From Carya illinoinensis (Eukaryota > Streptophyta > Magnoliopsida > Fagales > Juglandaceae), in contig NC_056756.1 in NCBI RefSeq assembly GCF_018687715.1, positions 2,294,001-2,358,000 on the forward strand: a DNA stretch of 64,000 bases, in the 5' to 3' direction. Every line of letters begins with the position of its first letter. Positions within the stretch are counted from its first letter, which is position 1. Position numbers and translations under genes: made by a program. Positions 1-11,081 of this stretch are shown one piece after another. The notes beneath the pieces are model-generated. The model was not told the origin of the DNA. It saw only the letters and a list, made by a program, of their open reading frames with translations, and ran no database searches.

Positions 1-134
1 TTATTTCGGAGTGCTTTTCAACGACTAAACATGCAAACTCTGTTGAGAACCATAAATCTTCACATGTATCTCTCTTGCTTGTGCTTCTTACTTATTGGCC
101 TGCAGGCCTCTTCACACTAATGTCTATTTTGAAG

Positions 135-3100
135 CCAGGAGCATTCTATGCTTTGCCTCAAAGTCCGCAACTGTTTAAGCAGATGTTAATGGTCTCTGGT
201 TTTGATAAGTATTATCAAATAGCAAGGTAACTTCTCCTAACCAGTTGTCTGATCATGTATTTTTTATTTTTTTTTGGAAACAGGGGTGGGGAGTTTTGAA
301 CCTAGGCTTTCCATTTGGAGAACCGTGTCATATGCGATCAGGCCATTAGGCTCTTGGCGTCTGATCATGTATTTTCAGTGACACGATAATTGCTTTTTTT
401 TACTAGCTTTGAGAACTGGACTAAATAATTTGTTTTAAATGTGATATGGGCATTCTGACTTCTTCTGTCACAATCAGTGCTCTTGGCGGTGTTCATTCTT
501 ATCCAAGACTCACAGGAAGAAAAAACAACTGAACTTTATTCTGCTTTCAATTATAAAAATTGATTAAGAACTAAAATTTTCCTTTTGTCCTCAAGATAAG
601 TCTTTGGTTTAATTTTCTAGCGATATTCAATGAAGTTTGTGATTCAAGTTTTTATCTCATCTCTGCAGATGTTTTCGAGATGAAGATCTAAGGGCAGATA
701 GACAACCTGAATTCACACAGCTAGATATTGAAATGGCTTTCACTCCTTTGGAGGACATGTTGAGGCTTAATGAAGATTTGATCAGAAAGGTTAGAAAATC
801 TCCCTCATTCTTTATGAGAAGTGCCAAAATCTATCTATCTATATTTATATATATATATATATATATATTTGTAAGTGCCACAAGGGAAGTTCAGCAAATA
901 ATTCTGATGGAGATGATGGAAACATCCTTGATTGGGTATGAGAACAATTCTGATTAAGGTTTAGAAGAAGATAATGGGGGAACATAAGGGATGGGGGGGA
1001 CCCGGTTGAATCAGAAGACTATGAAGGAAACTTCTTGAATAGGCATGGGAATGACCCTGATATAAGTTAGGGAGGGAGGATTGAGGGATTGATGGGGAGA
1101 GAGATGACCTCAAATAATATTGCCGAAATACCCACGAGGATGTGATGGAGGGTGTGATTGTGGGTGTAAAACCCAGCTGATCCATCATAAAAAATAATAA
1201 TATTGATTTAGTCAATATTAATATGGGTAGAATCAGGTATAACTCATATTCCTAGAGTTTTTCAATTCAAAGGTCAGATAAACACTCATTATCTGAGAAA
1301 ATGGTCATGCTTTCGGATAGAAGAGGGTTCGAGCAATTGGCCACATGGTATCAAGTAAATTATTTGAAAACTAATTATCAAACTGTAGCATTAATCTGTA
1401 ATCAATGAGTGAAAGCTGATTGTGGTCTACCAACAAGCCCTAGCCTTTGAGCTCCCTAACTGTGTTCAGGTTCATCTTGTAATGAGCCAAGCTTGCCAAT
1501 GAACCAATCCAGGCTCATTGGCACCTTTTCTTGAATTCTAGTGAAACATCTTTACAAATAGTTTTTCAATTTGTTTTTGACAGTCCAGCCAACTAATCTT
1601 ATGGTTACTAGCATTGGTTTCTCTATATGCATCTTCAAAATCACATCTTTTGAAGATTGATTTTGCATATAAAGAAAAACTCCCACATTGGATTATGCAT
1701 CTTTGAACCAAATAATAAAAAAATATTATTATTATTTTCTTAAAATTATTATTTTTATATATTTTACAATTAGCACAATTTGCTCAAAAATACAAATTCT
1801 ATAAATCTAAATATTACCAATTTAATATATCAAAATGACCAATTTTATCAATAAATATTAATATATACTAAAAAACACTTTGTATCATCAACTTAATACA
1901 ATTTTCATATATCGAAATCATCTTAATACAAATTTCACAATGTTGATTCTAATAGGTAGGAGAGAGAAAAAACAGTAAAATAATGTTTGGAGAGTGAATG
2001 GTGCTTCTTCAAACTTGAAGAAATACTATTCATAGCTATGCAAAATTTTGAAGATGTATAATCCAATGTGACCAATTTAGAGAGATATTATGCAAATATA
2101 TGCATAAGCCATTGCCAATGCTAGATATTCATGTGTCATTTGTTTTATGATACATTGTTTATTAACCGTGATTGAAGATAGCATCATTCCAAATTACAAG
2201 GTTTATTTAAAAATTATATATATTTTCAGGTTTTTCTAGAGATCAAAGGTGGACAGCTACCGAACCCTTTTCCAAGGCTTACATATGCTGAAGCAATGAG
2301 TCGATACGGTTCTGACAGGCCAGATGTTAGATTTGATCTTGAGTTGAAAGATGTAGTCTTCTCTTTCCTGACTTGCTTAAATATCACATCATCAATTCCT
2401 GGTCTTAGTTACAGTTCTCATGACTGTTAATACTGTTGATGACCTTTCACATAAATAGGCACATTACTTATTAAATAAATAGGCACATTATAATTCATCT
2501 GGTAACATATAACATTTTTGTGGTGCCTAATTTTGAAATAAAAATGTGAAACATTTATTACATCTGACATGGAGATTTACTTGTAAAAAACATATATATA
2601 TATATTTGAAATTGAGATGCTCCTAGTATTATGTAACATATACAGTGAAAGTCAAATGTAAAAAGAAGTGTAACACTTCAATACGACTTAGGTCAAGCTT
2701 GCATGTGGCAATAGTACACATTATGCTGGGTTCAATAATTGATTAGTGTGCCCATTATCTTGGGTTCAATAATTTGTTAATGTACCTACTTATTGAAAAA
2801 AGTAATAATCTATTAGTGTACCCAGTTGCTTTGCCTACTTCTATGAATAAAACTTCTTGATTACTTAAAAAAAAAAAAAAAAAATCTGTTAAGTGTACCC
2901 AGTTATGGAAGTTCTCTGCTCATCATGCATCCTCCATCTCTTTTTCTTTTGTACTGATTTGGGGGTATGGTTACCTTAAATTCACTGTCATTATGGCTTG
3001 AATGTATAATGAAAAGTACCTTTTTTCTTTACTGATGAAAGTCATTGATGGATTGGAGTTGCTAGACAAAATGATCAGGTATACGTGTTATATCAGATTC

Positions 3101-6100
3101 ACAAGCCAAGTGCTTTGATGGAGGAAAAATCTCTGTTTTTCTCTTATAACTTGTAACCATCATCTAGAGGGTCAGATTGAGTAATTTAAACTGATAATGG
3201 CTAGTCAAACTTCTTTCTTTTATCGTATACTTCCTGTGTACATGGGCTTTGCTTAGTTGCATTCGTTCAATAAAGTTTTTTACTTATAAAAAAAAAAACT
3301 TCTTGCTTTTAGATCCCCTCATCCAAATACAACCTACAAGTGATTTGTTTGTGTATACATTGCTGGATATTGCAGAATTGGCAGTTGCTCCTTCCAACTA
3401 CCTTTAATAGTTATCTAGTTTGCACCTTAGGCTGTAGAATATTCCTTACATAAGGTTCATGCAATGACTATATCAATAGTTATAAGGGGTGTTGATGATT
3501 TGTTATGAGAATTGATATGCACTTCGAATGTTCCTTACATAAGGTCCATGCGAAGACTGGACGTCATTAGTAATAAGGGGTGTTGATTATTTGTTATGAG
3601 AAGATGTAGCATACTTGAACTCTGTTCCTCTTTGTATGGGTTTTATTAAAAGTGTTTATTGATTGGAGCTGCAGGTATCTGATATTTTCTCAGAATCCCC
3701 CTTCAGGGTTTTTGCAGATACCTTGAAGAGTGGGGGAATTATTAAAGTGCTATGCGTGTCCTCAGGTGCTAAAAGTTATTCAAATACAGCCCTTAAGAAA
3801 GGTGATATTTTCAATGAAGCTATCAAATCTGGAGCTAAGGGTTTGCCTTTCTTGAAGGTCGTGGATGATGGTAAACATATTGTTTTTGGAGGCGGTGGTA
3901 TGTATATTTGAAGGTGAAGAGATATTTTAGTTCCACCCTTGACAACAGTTTTAACATCCTCATTTAGGGGGTCTTGAGGGAATTTCTGCACTAGTATCTA
4001 GTTTGGATCCTACAAACAAAGAGCAACTGCTGAGTCGATGCTCTGCTGGACCAGGTGACCTTATGTTGTTTGCAGTGGGTCAACAAGCATCAGTAAATAG
4101 AACTCTTGACCGTCTGAGGGTATTTGTGGCTCATGAGTTGTGCTTGGTTGACCATGTAAGTTTCCAATCTGCCCTCCAGTTTTAATAATATGTATGATCA
4201 CAGTGTCCCCATTTTCTTTAATTTTTATTTATTTTTTGTGCTGATGTTTAGTCCAGGCATTCAATTTTGTGGGTCACTGATTTCCCTATGTTTGAGTGGA
4301 ATGATTCAGAGCAGAGGCTTGAGGTCTGTTTCATACTTGTAATACATTCTTTTTTTTTATAAGTATATTTGTAATTCATTCTTACTCAAGTGATTCTCTC
4401 TTTGGGAAAAACCTCACTGTTGATGGTTTCTTGATTTTATATGATCGCTATGAATCTTCCCACGTTTCTTTTTATTTGTTTATTTTGATAAGTTTTGGCT
4501 GGATTAATTGTTATGGTATTGAATTTCATTGCTCAAATGATTATTGGCACAATAAATTCTTATTTATTTTTTTTCACTTCACAAAACAAAGTATTGCTAG
4601 ATTCTAATTAATATTTTAAAGAAGTATCGCTACATTTTGTTCCTGTTTATCTATTTATTACTAGAAAGTTTGCTTTTCCACTTTGTGATTTATCCAGTTA
4701 AGCACCCTGTTTCATTCTAATATCACAGACTCCTGGCATTGGATAAAGCTGTGAGAATTTAAGATTGCGTCTGACTTATTTTAGTTCCTATATCAGCAGA
4801 TCATACTTTCTCCTCTCAAGTAATGGCATTCTGTGTTCACTTTGTTTTGTTGTTTTCATCTTTTTTCTAATGTTATTTTGAAGGATTTTAGTGGCTACCT
4901 TGTGAGATGAAATGAGTAGATGTATTGTACGCGTTAGTCAATGACTGCTTTATTTTTGTGTTGTTCCTTAAGATAGGATTTTTGTCCTATTTAGGTGTGG
5001 TTGGGATGGTGAGTTGAGATGATATGAAGGGCGTGTTGGCAGAAGTAGTTGGGTGTCATCATTCATAGCATATTTTCTGCATCTGTATATGTATGCATAA
5101 TATTATAATTCTACAGGCCTTGCATCATCCCTTCACTGCTCCCAATCCTGAAGACATGAATGATGTTGCCTCTGCTCGTGCGTTAGCTTATGACATGGTT
5201 TACAATGGAGTAGAGGTGCTTTGTTATTTTCTTCTTGTCCTTTTATTTTCTGACATCTGCAAACCTGAAGCTTTTACAGTTCTTCTACCGCTGATATCAA
5301 CCCGTTATTACCATATTTCCTATCAGATTGGTGGGGGAAGTTTGAGAATATATAAACGCGACATACAAAAAAAGGTTTTGGAAATTGTTGGCATCTCCCA
5401 GGAACAGGCAAGTGGATCCTTTTATATGGATATTTTGACATATATTTGTAATAGTCACGTTAATATCTCCATATATATACTGTAATTGCTCCTTTTTTCT
5501 TCTCTGCATGAAGCAGATGAGTGAATGAAGCCTCATTAGCATTAGCTACAAACTCACTTAAAAGTACTCTTTCTGCTTACAAAAGATCAAATGGTGTTAT
5601 GTACTCAGCGATCTTTGCTTTCTGTTGATCTTTGCGTATTCTATTTACAATTTGAACTTTCCTAAAATAACCTAACCATTGAAAAAGATTGTAATAGGCC
5701 AGAATTGGATTGATAATATTGCATTGCGAGATTCATTTTTTTTTTTTTTTTTTATAGGTAATAAGAGATTTTATTCGAAGTAAATAGATATAGCCTAAGT
5801 ACACAGGAAGTATACAAGAGAATACACACAAGTACAGGCTAAAGCAAAACAGTATTAAGTAAAAGCGTTACAAATGTTGATATCCCTCACAAGATTGTTC
5901 ACCCAAAAATTTAAAGTGCTAAAGAAAAAGTCCCTAAATTCCATCATTGTGCGTTCACGATCCTCGAAACACCTCCCATTTCTCTCAAGCCATAAACACC
6001 AAAATAAACATAAGGGAATCATTCTCCACTCTTGTACTGCCTCCACTTCCTGCTGCACCTTGCCAGCTAGCCAAAAATTCCACCACATGAAAAGGCATCA

Positions 6101-7910
6101 CTCAAGCGATGCCTACCTTTGCAAATAACTCATTCCACAAAGCTGTTGCCATTTCACAACGAAGAAACAGGTGATTAACAGATTTGCCATTGTTTTTACA
6201 CATGAAGCACCAGTCCATCACATATAAACCCCTCTTCCTCAAATTATCAGTAGTTAAAACTTTCTCAAGCGACACCAACCAGCAAAAAAATGCAACTTTA
6301 CTCATTAAATATTATGCAAAACTTTGTTAAACAGTTAATATATGTTTGATCAAGACCTCAACAGGGGTACTACTCATTAAACTTCTTATCATTCAACTTG
6401 AGGGTCCAATACATTTCTTAAGCAGATATTAGTACTCTAATACAATTAAAAAAATTGAAGTATATCTCTATCAACTCCTTCAGTGCTTTGGAATTTCAAT
6501 GTAAAATTTGTGGCTTTCGTAGAAGTACTTTTTTTTTTTTTAGTAATTTAACATTTTATTGAAACTAGTAAACAGGCATAGCCCAAGTATATGGGAACTA
6601 TACAACAACAAACACCTAATTACAATTTAGGAGCTAGAAAGTTATACAAGACAATCATGTAAACTGTTTCCATTAAAAACACTGGCAGAAGCGCAATACT
6701 ATAAGTACTCTATTGTAGGGGTTGTGAGGCTTGGCGTTTCATTTAATCATGGCATCCTTTCTCCCAATTCTATCACCATGTATGTAGAATATACATAATG
6801 CCTGTGTGCTTGTATGAAAGTGACAACCGCTTGTCGCATGATAAATAAATTTTTGGGTTACTTTGCTGGAATAGGAATCGAATAGGAAAGGGGGAATGTT
6901 AAAAATTTTTGTGGAGGATTTAAAGTCTAGGAGATAGTGGGGCTGAAGGAATTGGTGAAATTGGTAAGAGTCAAAGAAGGAAAGAGAGCACATCTGGAAG
7001 AGGCTGGTTTTATTGAATAGCTCTGTTTTTTTTTTGGGGGGGGGGGGGGGGGGTGACTCGTTAATCAATTCAGCATTGGTGATAAAAGGAAGCGAGTTTA
7101 TATTAATAGCCAGAGAAGGCAAGAGTGGAGTGTTACTGGAGGACTTTGATTCTTTCTTTCTTTCTTTTTTGGAATTCTGATTAGTTGAATCAATTCAGCA
7201 TTGGTGACAAAGGGAGATGAATTTTGTTTGGAGGAAGTGTTGAACACCTTTTTTTTTTTCCCCTAATAATGTGTCAATGTTTCAATTTCCTGCAGGCTGA
7301 TGCAAAGTTTGGCTATCTGCTGGAGGCATTAGACATGGGTGCTCCTCCACATGGTATGAGACTCCATGCTGTTAACAAATAACAGTTCAGTACTTGCGTT
7401 ACTATACATACCTATGTACATGGACATTTTCCTTGAACGAATCTACTAATTATGAAATCAATAGGGTATTGGTATGCTGCATCGTAGGGTTCTTAAGACT
7501 AGTAATGGTAGATGTAGTACAATTTATGAGTAATTTTTTGCGTTGGGTTGTTTTATTAGGACTTTATGGACGTGCCCTGGAGTCTTGTAGAGTAAATTGG
7601 CCCCACAGAAATTTTATCCAAATACAACCTGCTGATTGATCTAACCATTCCTATTGGGAACCGTAGTTTTTATGAACAGCTTCCCGCCAGTCTGTTCTCG
7701 GAATATTTATTCACTGGAAGTTCTTATTTTACCTGTGCAGGAGGAATCGCGTATGGATTAGATAGATTGGTTATGTTGTTAGCAGGTGCTAATTCTATCA
7801 GGGATGTCATAGCTTTCCCAAAGACGACGACTGCGCAGTGTGCCCTCACCCGGGCACCGTCGGAGGTGGATCCTCAGCAATTAAAAGATCTGTCTTTCCA
7901 AACTCAATAG
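135..7910 (+). CDS. Aspartyl-tRNA synthetase, organellar bacterial type (3' part, ten exons)
   Basis: Charges tRNA-Asp with aspartate; the plant bacterial-type enzyme is known to serve chloroplasts and mitochondria. Exons read: about 135-226, 669-789, 2230-2352, 3675-3870, 3968-4155, 4252-4323, 5117-5215, 5327-5407, 7296-7353, 7741-7910, with phases that join without a break. Visible in order: class II motif 2 ([19 protein letters not shown]), a region like the GAD insertion domain typical of bacterial AspRS, and motif 3 ([15 protein letters not shown]) close to the end. The protein ends FQTQ and stops at 7908-7910. The N-terminus (transit peptide, anticodon-binding domain, motif 1) lies upstream of the window. 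The first exon border is the least certain: 135 fits the family ([12 protein letters not shown]), but an acceptor near 105 is also possible. Intron 8 begins with GC. Confidence 0.93.
264..358 (-). mobile_element. tRNA-derived SINE in synthetase intron 1
   Basis: Read on the minus strand it starts GCCAAGAGCCTAATGG (box A-like). It contains GGTTCAAAACTCC (box B-like, at about 291-303) and ends in an A-rich tail, seen as the T-run at 264-275 on the plus strand. It is flanked by a perfect 17-bp direct repeat, gtctgatcatgtatttt, at 247-263 and 359-375, the expected target-site duplication of LINE-driven retroposition. It lies wholly within the intron. Confidence 0.85.
2828..2884 (+). mobile_element. 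LINE-like 3' tail in synthetase intron 3
   Basis: A short segment holding an AATAAA-type signal (atgaataaaacttcttgatt) and a 17-A tail. It is flanked by near-identical 19-20 bp repeats sharing the core gtgtacccagtt, at about 2809-2827 and 2885-2904. This looks like a severely 5'-truncated retroposon with its target-site duplication. Confidence 0.6.
3225..3297 (+). mobile_element. LINE 3'-end fragment in synthetase intron 3
   Basis: The segment reads cttcctgtgtacatgggctt, then a ttcaataaagtt signal, then an A-tail. It matches the reverse complement of the LINE 3' end at about 5738-5820, so both appear to come from one family. Inserted in sense orientation within intron 3; no target-site duplication was established. 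Confidence 0.6.
5738..6305 (-). mobile_element. 5'-truncated LINE tail with zf-RVT domain, in synthetase intron 8
   Basis: Antisense to the host gene. The minus-strand reading frame at 6102-6305 resembles the zinc-binding domain found at the end of plant LINE reverse transcriptases ([18 protein letters not shown]). The next frame (5855-6088) continues with the usual C-terminal stretch ([20 protein letters not shown]), so one frameshift or stop separates the two. A poly-A tail follows, visible as the T-run at about 5738-5756. The reverse transcriptase and endonuclease parts are missing. The upstream border is approximate. Confidence 0.8.
6529..6660 (-). mobile_element. Second LINE 3'-end fragment, intron 8
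   Basis: A T-run (minus-strand A-tail) followed by ttttattgaaactagtaaac and gcccaagtatatgggaac. This is a diverged relative of the 3'UTR of the LINE at 5738-6305. No coding sequence remains. Confidence 0.5.
7036..7053 (+). repeat. 18-base poly-G run in intron 8
   Basis: An uninterrupted G homopolymer preceded by a T-run. Its length may be unreliable in assembly. Confidence 0.9.
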
Positions 7911-8660
7911 TTTCTTCTTCAGTCGTTAATCTACATCAAATATTTATTTGAAGTTACTCGTTTCATATTCCCTTATGTTTAAGCAACAATATAAGAATCT
8001 TCTCCATGCAGCTCCGGCCATGTCTTCAAAGTTTGAACATGATGAATGTTCGTTCCATTTTAAACGTTTAATATTCTGCTGTTTCCAATGCTTATATTTC
8101 ATGAGATAATTAAACGTGAAACTGGATAATTTTTATGTTTTCAAATAAAAAGTAATTATTAATATATTATATTTTCCCAAATTTATTGACAAGGAAGAAT
8201 AATTAGGAGGAAGTTTTTGTGCCGTGGAGCAGTCTATGCACCACTTTTCTAGGCTATGCTATGCTTATACGCCTAATTTGATGTGTCAGAGAGATTAATA
8301 ATCCTACTTATATATACATCTGCAACTTTTTCATCAATATCCATTGTTTTCTATTTCTTCTCGTGGGTGTGGAATATCCGCATATAATTTTCCATCAATA
8401 TCCAGTTTTTTAGTCTAATAATTGAGTCAGATGCATGAATAAATAATGCAGTTAATTATATTAATAGTGTACAAAGAATACATAAACAGGATTGCACATA
8501 TAATTTTTATAAAAGAAGGAAGTATCAACAGTTTTACTACTTAAACTTTATATTATCGAGTCGAGTCGAATGTATAGAATAAGTAATAAATCTTATATTT
8601 GAATTTTATAAATTAAATCTTATTATTTAAATGATGTACATTGTATCTATTTATGCAAAC

Positions 8661-8742
8661 AGTGTATTATGAACAGTAATCCAGATTTTTGCAGTGTCTT
8701 TCCCGTGTATTTAGCATAATTGATTACTGTTCATAATACACT
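8661..8742. repeat. Perfect 21-bp inverted repeat with 40-base spacer
   Basis: The arms are 8661-8681 (starting agtgtattatgaacagtaat) and 8722-8742, its exact reverse complement. Pairing extends imperfectly outward (gcaaac versus tttgcg). It may be a foldback MITE core or a hairpin-forming transcript. It lies about 380 bp upstream of the MADS start codon. Confidence 0.85.
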
Positions 8743-9010
8743 TTTGCGTTGTTTGGGAAATGATGAACGACAGTAAACAGATTGCCGGATAAGCATTGTG
8801 GGTTAATAATTCATGGAGATTATTACCATTCATAAAACATCTAAAACCAGTAAAATAGTTGGTTCATCCTAATTAAGTAAAAAAAACATTGGCAACCAAA
8901 TGACAGTGATTTTGGACAGCGTAGGACTTAAATGACTACTTACATCGAAACCCTATAAATTAATCCCCTATACAATCGACCATGCATACCAGACCTGTAC
9001 ATGACAGGTC

Positions 9011-9030
9011 TATATATTGATAATATATAT
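9011..9030 (+). promoter_or_regulatory. Putative TATA region of the MADS gene
   Basis: tatatatt and taatatatat lie about 90-110 bp before the start codon, in an otherwise ordinary AT-rich flank. Position is the only support. Confidence 0.35.
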
Positions 9031-9119
9031 CCCACCGATTATATTACTACGTCCTCTTCCTGTCTCTGATCTCTCTGTCCTCTACATTTCCAATCCGGAA
9101 GGAATTCTGATACTTCATT

Positions 9120-9815
9120 TTGAAGATGGAGAGGAAGAGCAAGGGACGGCAAAAGATCAAGATGATGAAGATGGAAAGCGAAAGCAACCTCCAAGTGACT
9201 TTCTCGAAACGCCGTTCAGGCCTCTTCAAAAAGGCCAGTGAGCTTTGCACCTTGTGTGGTGTCGAGGTCGCCATCATCGTATTCTCGCCGGGAAAGAAGG
9301 TCTTCTCCTTTGGTCATCCATCGGTGGAGCCAATTATTGATCGGTTTCTCACCCGAAACCCACCTCAAATAAACTCCGGCACACTCCAGTTGATCGAGGC
9401 ACATAGAAACGCCAGCGTCCGGGAGCTCAACATGCAGCTCACGCAGGTCACCAACCAACTGGAGGCCGAGAAGAAGCGTGGGGAGGAACTGAAACGAATG
9501 CGCCAAGCAAGCCAGGCACAGTGCTGGTGGGAGGCGCCTATTGAACAGCTAGGGCTGCCACAACTCGAGCAGTTGAAGTTGTCTCTGCAGGGGCTGAAAA
9601 AGAACGTGGCAAAGCAGTCGGACAGGCTCCTATTTCAGGCTTCAAATCCTCCTCCTGCTCAGTTTTACGGAGCAGGGAGTTCCATAAACCAGTCACCAAA
9701 CCCTTTGGACACAAATAATATCCCTTATTACGCAAAGAATATGAATAATGTTGGGTTCACTGGGAATGCCATGCCCCGCGTATATAATCTTGGATATGGA
9801 CGTGGATTTTTCTGA
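9120..9815 (+). CDS. Type I (M-alpha, AGL62-like) MADS-box transcription factor
   Basis: Single uninterrupted frame of 231 aa, as is usual for plant type I MADS genes. The MADS domain spans roughly residues 8-68. It shows GRQKI, then [40 protein letters not shown] and a DRFL segment; the GHPSVE signature is typical of the AGL61/AGL62/AGL23 group. Residues about 85-130 ([20 protein letters not shown] onward) are heptad-like and probably coiled coil, in place of the K domain of type II proteins. The tail is rich in N, P and Y. A second start at 9126 (MERKSKGRQ) fits the family equally well. Known relatives act in the female gametophyte and endosperm as heterodimers; that role here is inference. 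Weaker alternative: another M-alpha subgroup. Confidence 0.9.
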   Translation: MKMERKSKGRQKIKMMKMESESNLQVTFSKRRSGLFKKASELCTLCGVEVAIIVFSPGKKVFSFGHPSVEPIIDRFLTRNPPQINSGTLQLIEAHRNASVRELNMQLTQVTNQLEAEKKRGEELKRMRQASQAQCWWEAPIEQLGLPQLEQLKLSLQGLKKNVAKQSDRLLFQASNPPPAQFYGAGSSINQSPNPLDTNNIPYYAKNMNNVGFTGNAMPRVYNLGYGRGFF

Positions 9816-10863
9816 GCTAGTTTAAATAACATGGAGGAGGAGTATTTGAAAGATATATATATATATATAAATTATAGGGGGGTGCCGGAGGTACAGTTAG
9901 CTAGCCACAGTACGTAGTACTCTATATATTAATTCAATATATCTTATGCATGGTGTTTGTGTTAGCCACAGCATATTGTTACGTTAATATATATTAGCCT
10001 TGCATGATCAGTACTATATGTCTATATATGATTGATGTCCTGTATCGTTTGCTTAAGAGAAATGGTTTGTAAAGTTCTATAATGTACAAGTCTCGTATAT
10101 TCTCTTCAAAAATTTTGATAAATTTAAGATTTAAATAAAAAAAAAATATTTTTTTAATAATAGATTTTATTTTTATTCAAATGAAGTACGTGAGCTTGCT
10201 TGTACAGTATGCTATATAACTCTGTCATGACTTTTTGGTTCAAGAATACTACCTACCGTTTAATTTGATGATTAAGCAAATTTCCAATTATTAAAAATTA
10301 AATATATTATTTTCTAATATATATATATATCTCTTAGTCTTTTCTACTCTAAATCTTATTAATTAACGTAGTTCAGATAATAATTCTTGAAGATCTTAGA
10401 CAGTTAAGAGTACCTAATTGATAATATTATAACTACTAGTATAAATTAAAACATGAATTTAATATATATGCAAGGAGAGACGTTACAATGCCATTGATTT
10501 AAATCAATTGAGTTATTAATTATGTATGCCGACCAGTCATGCTCCGAAGAAGAGTCTTTTGCATCCAACTCTTAACCAGCCAGCTTAATTCCCTTACAAA
10601 AACATATACGTGCAGTACTTGAGTTCCAATATTCCAGATAAGCTAGAGTTTGATAATTATTAATGCTTTTACTGATAATTAACAATACATATAGAAAACA
10701 TTCAATTATGATAATTAAGTAATATACATGAAGGTAATTAAGAGACAAACAACTATCTATATCTATATCTATATATATATATATATGGGATCAAGATTTT
10801 TTCTACAATTTTTTTACAAAGTCAATAATTAGTTATAAATTTCACGTATGGTAACGGGTACAT

Positions 10864-11081
10864 GAGGCCATTTGGATTGAGAAATACTCTCAACCCATCT
10901 CATTTTATTCCATCTCATCATTACATGTAACTTTTTTAAATTTTCACATAAAATACAATAAATAATTCAACTTTTACAAATCCCAAAACAATAATAATAT
11001 TAAAAAATAACATTCTAATAATATTTTATTTAACTTTCAACTTTAATTTAAAACCATCTCATCTCACTATCCAAAGAACTC
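10864..11081. mobile_element. MITE-like element
   Basis: About 220 bp with an AT-rich core and imperfect terminal inverted repeats. The left end is gaggccatttggattgagaa; the right end reads, as reverse complement, gagttctttggatagtgaga. Internal catctcat motifs recur near both ends. Similar but weaker sequence occurs at 59945-60135. No clear target-site duplication. Confidence 0.5.

Larger units (their letters stand above)
7911..9119. other. Intergenic, synthetase to MADS gene
   Basis: AT-rich with no supported gene. It holds the 3' flank of the synthetase gene, the inverted repeat at 8661-8742 and the putative MADS promoter. Confidence 0.7.
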
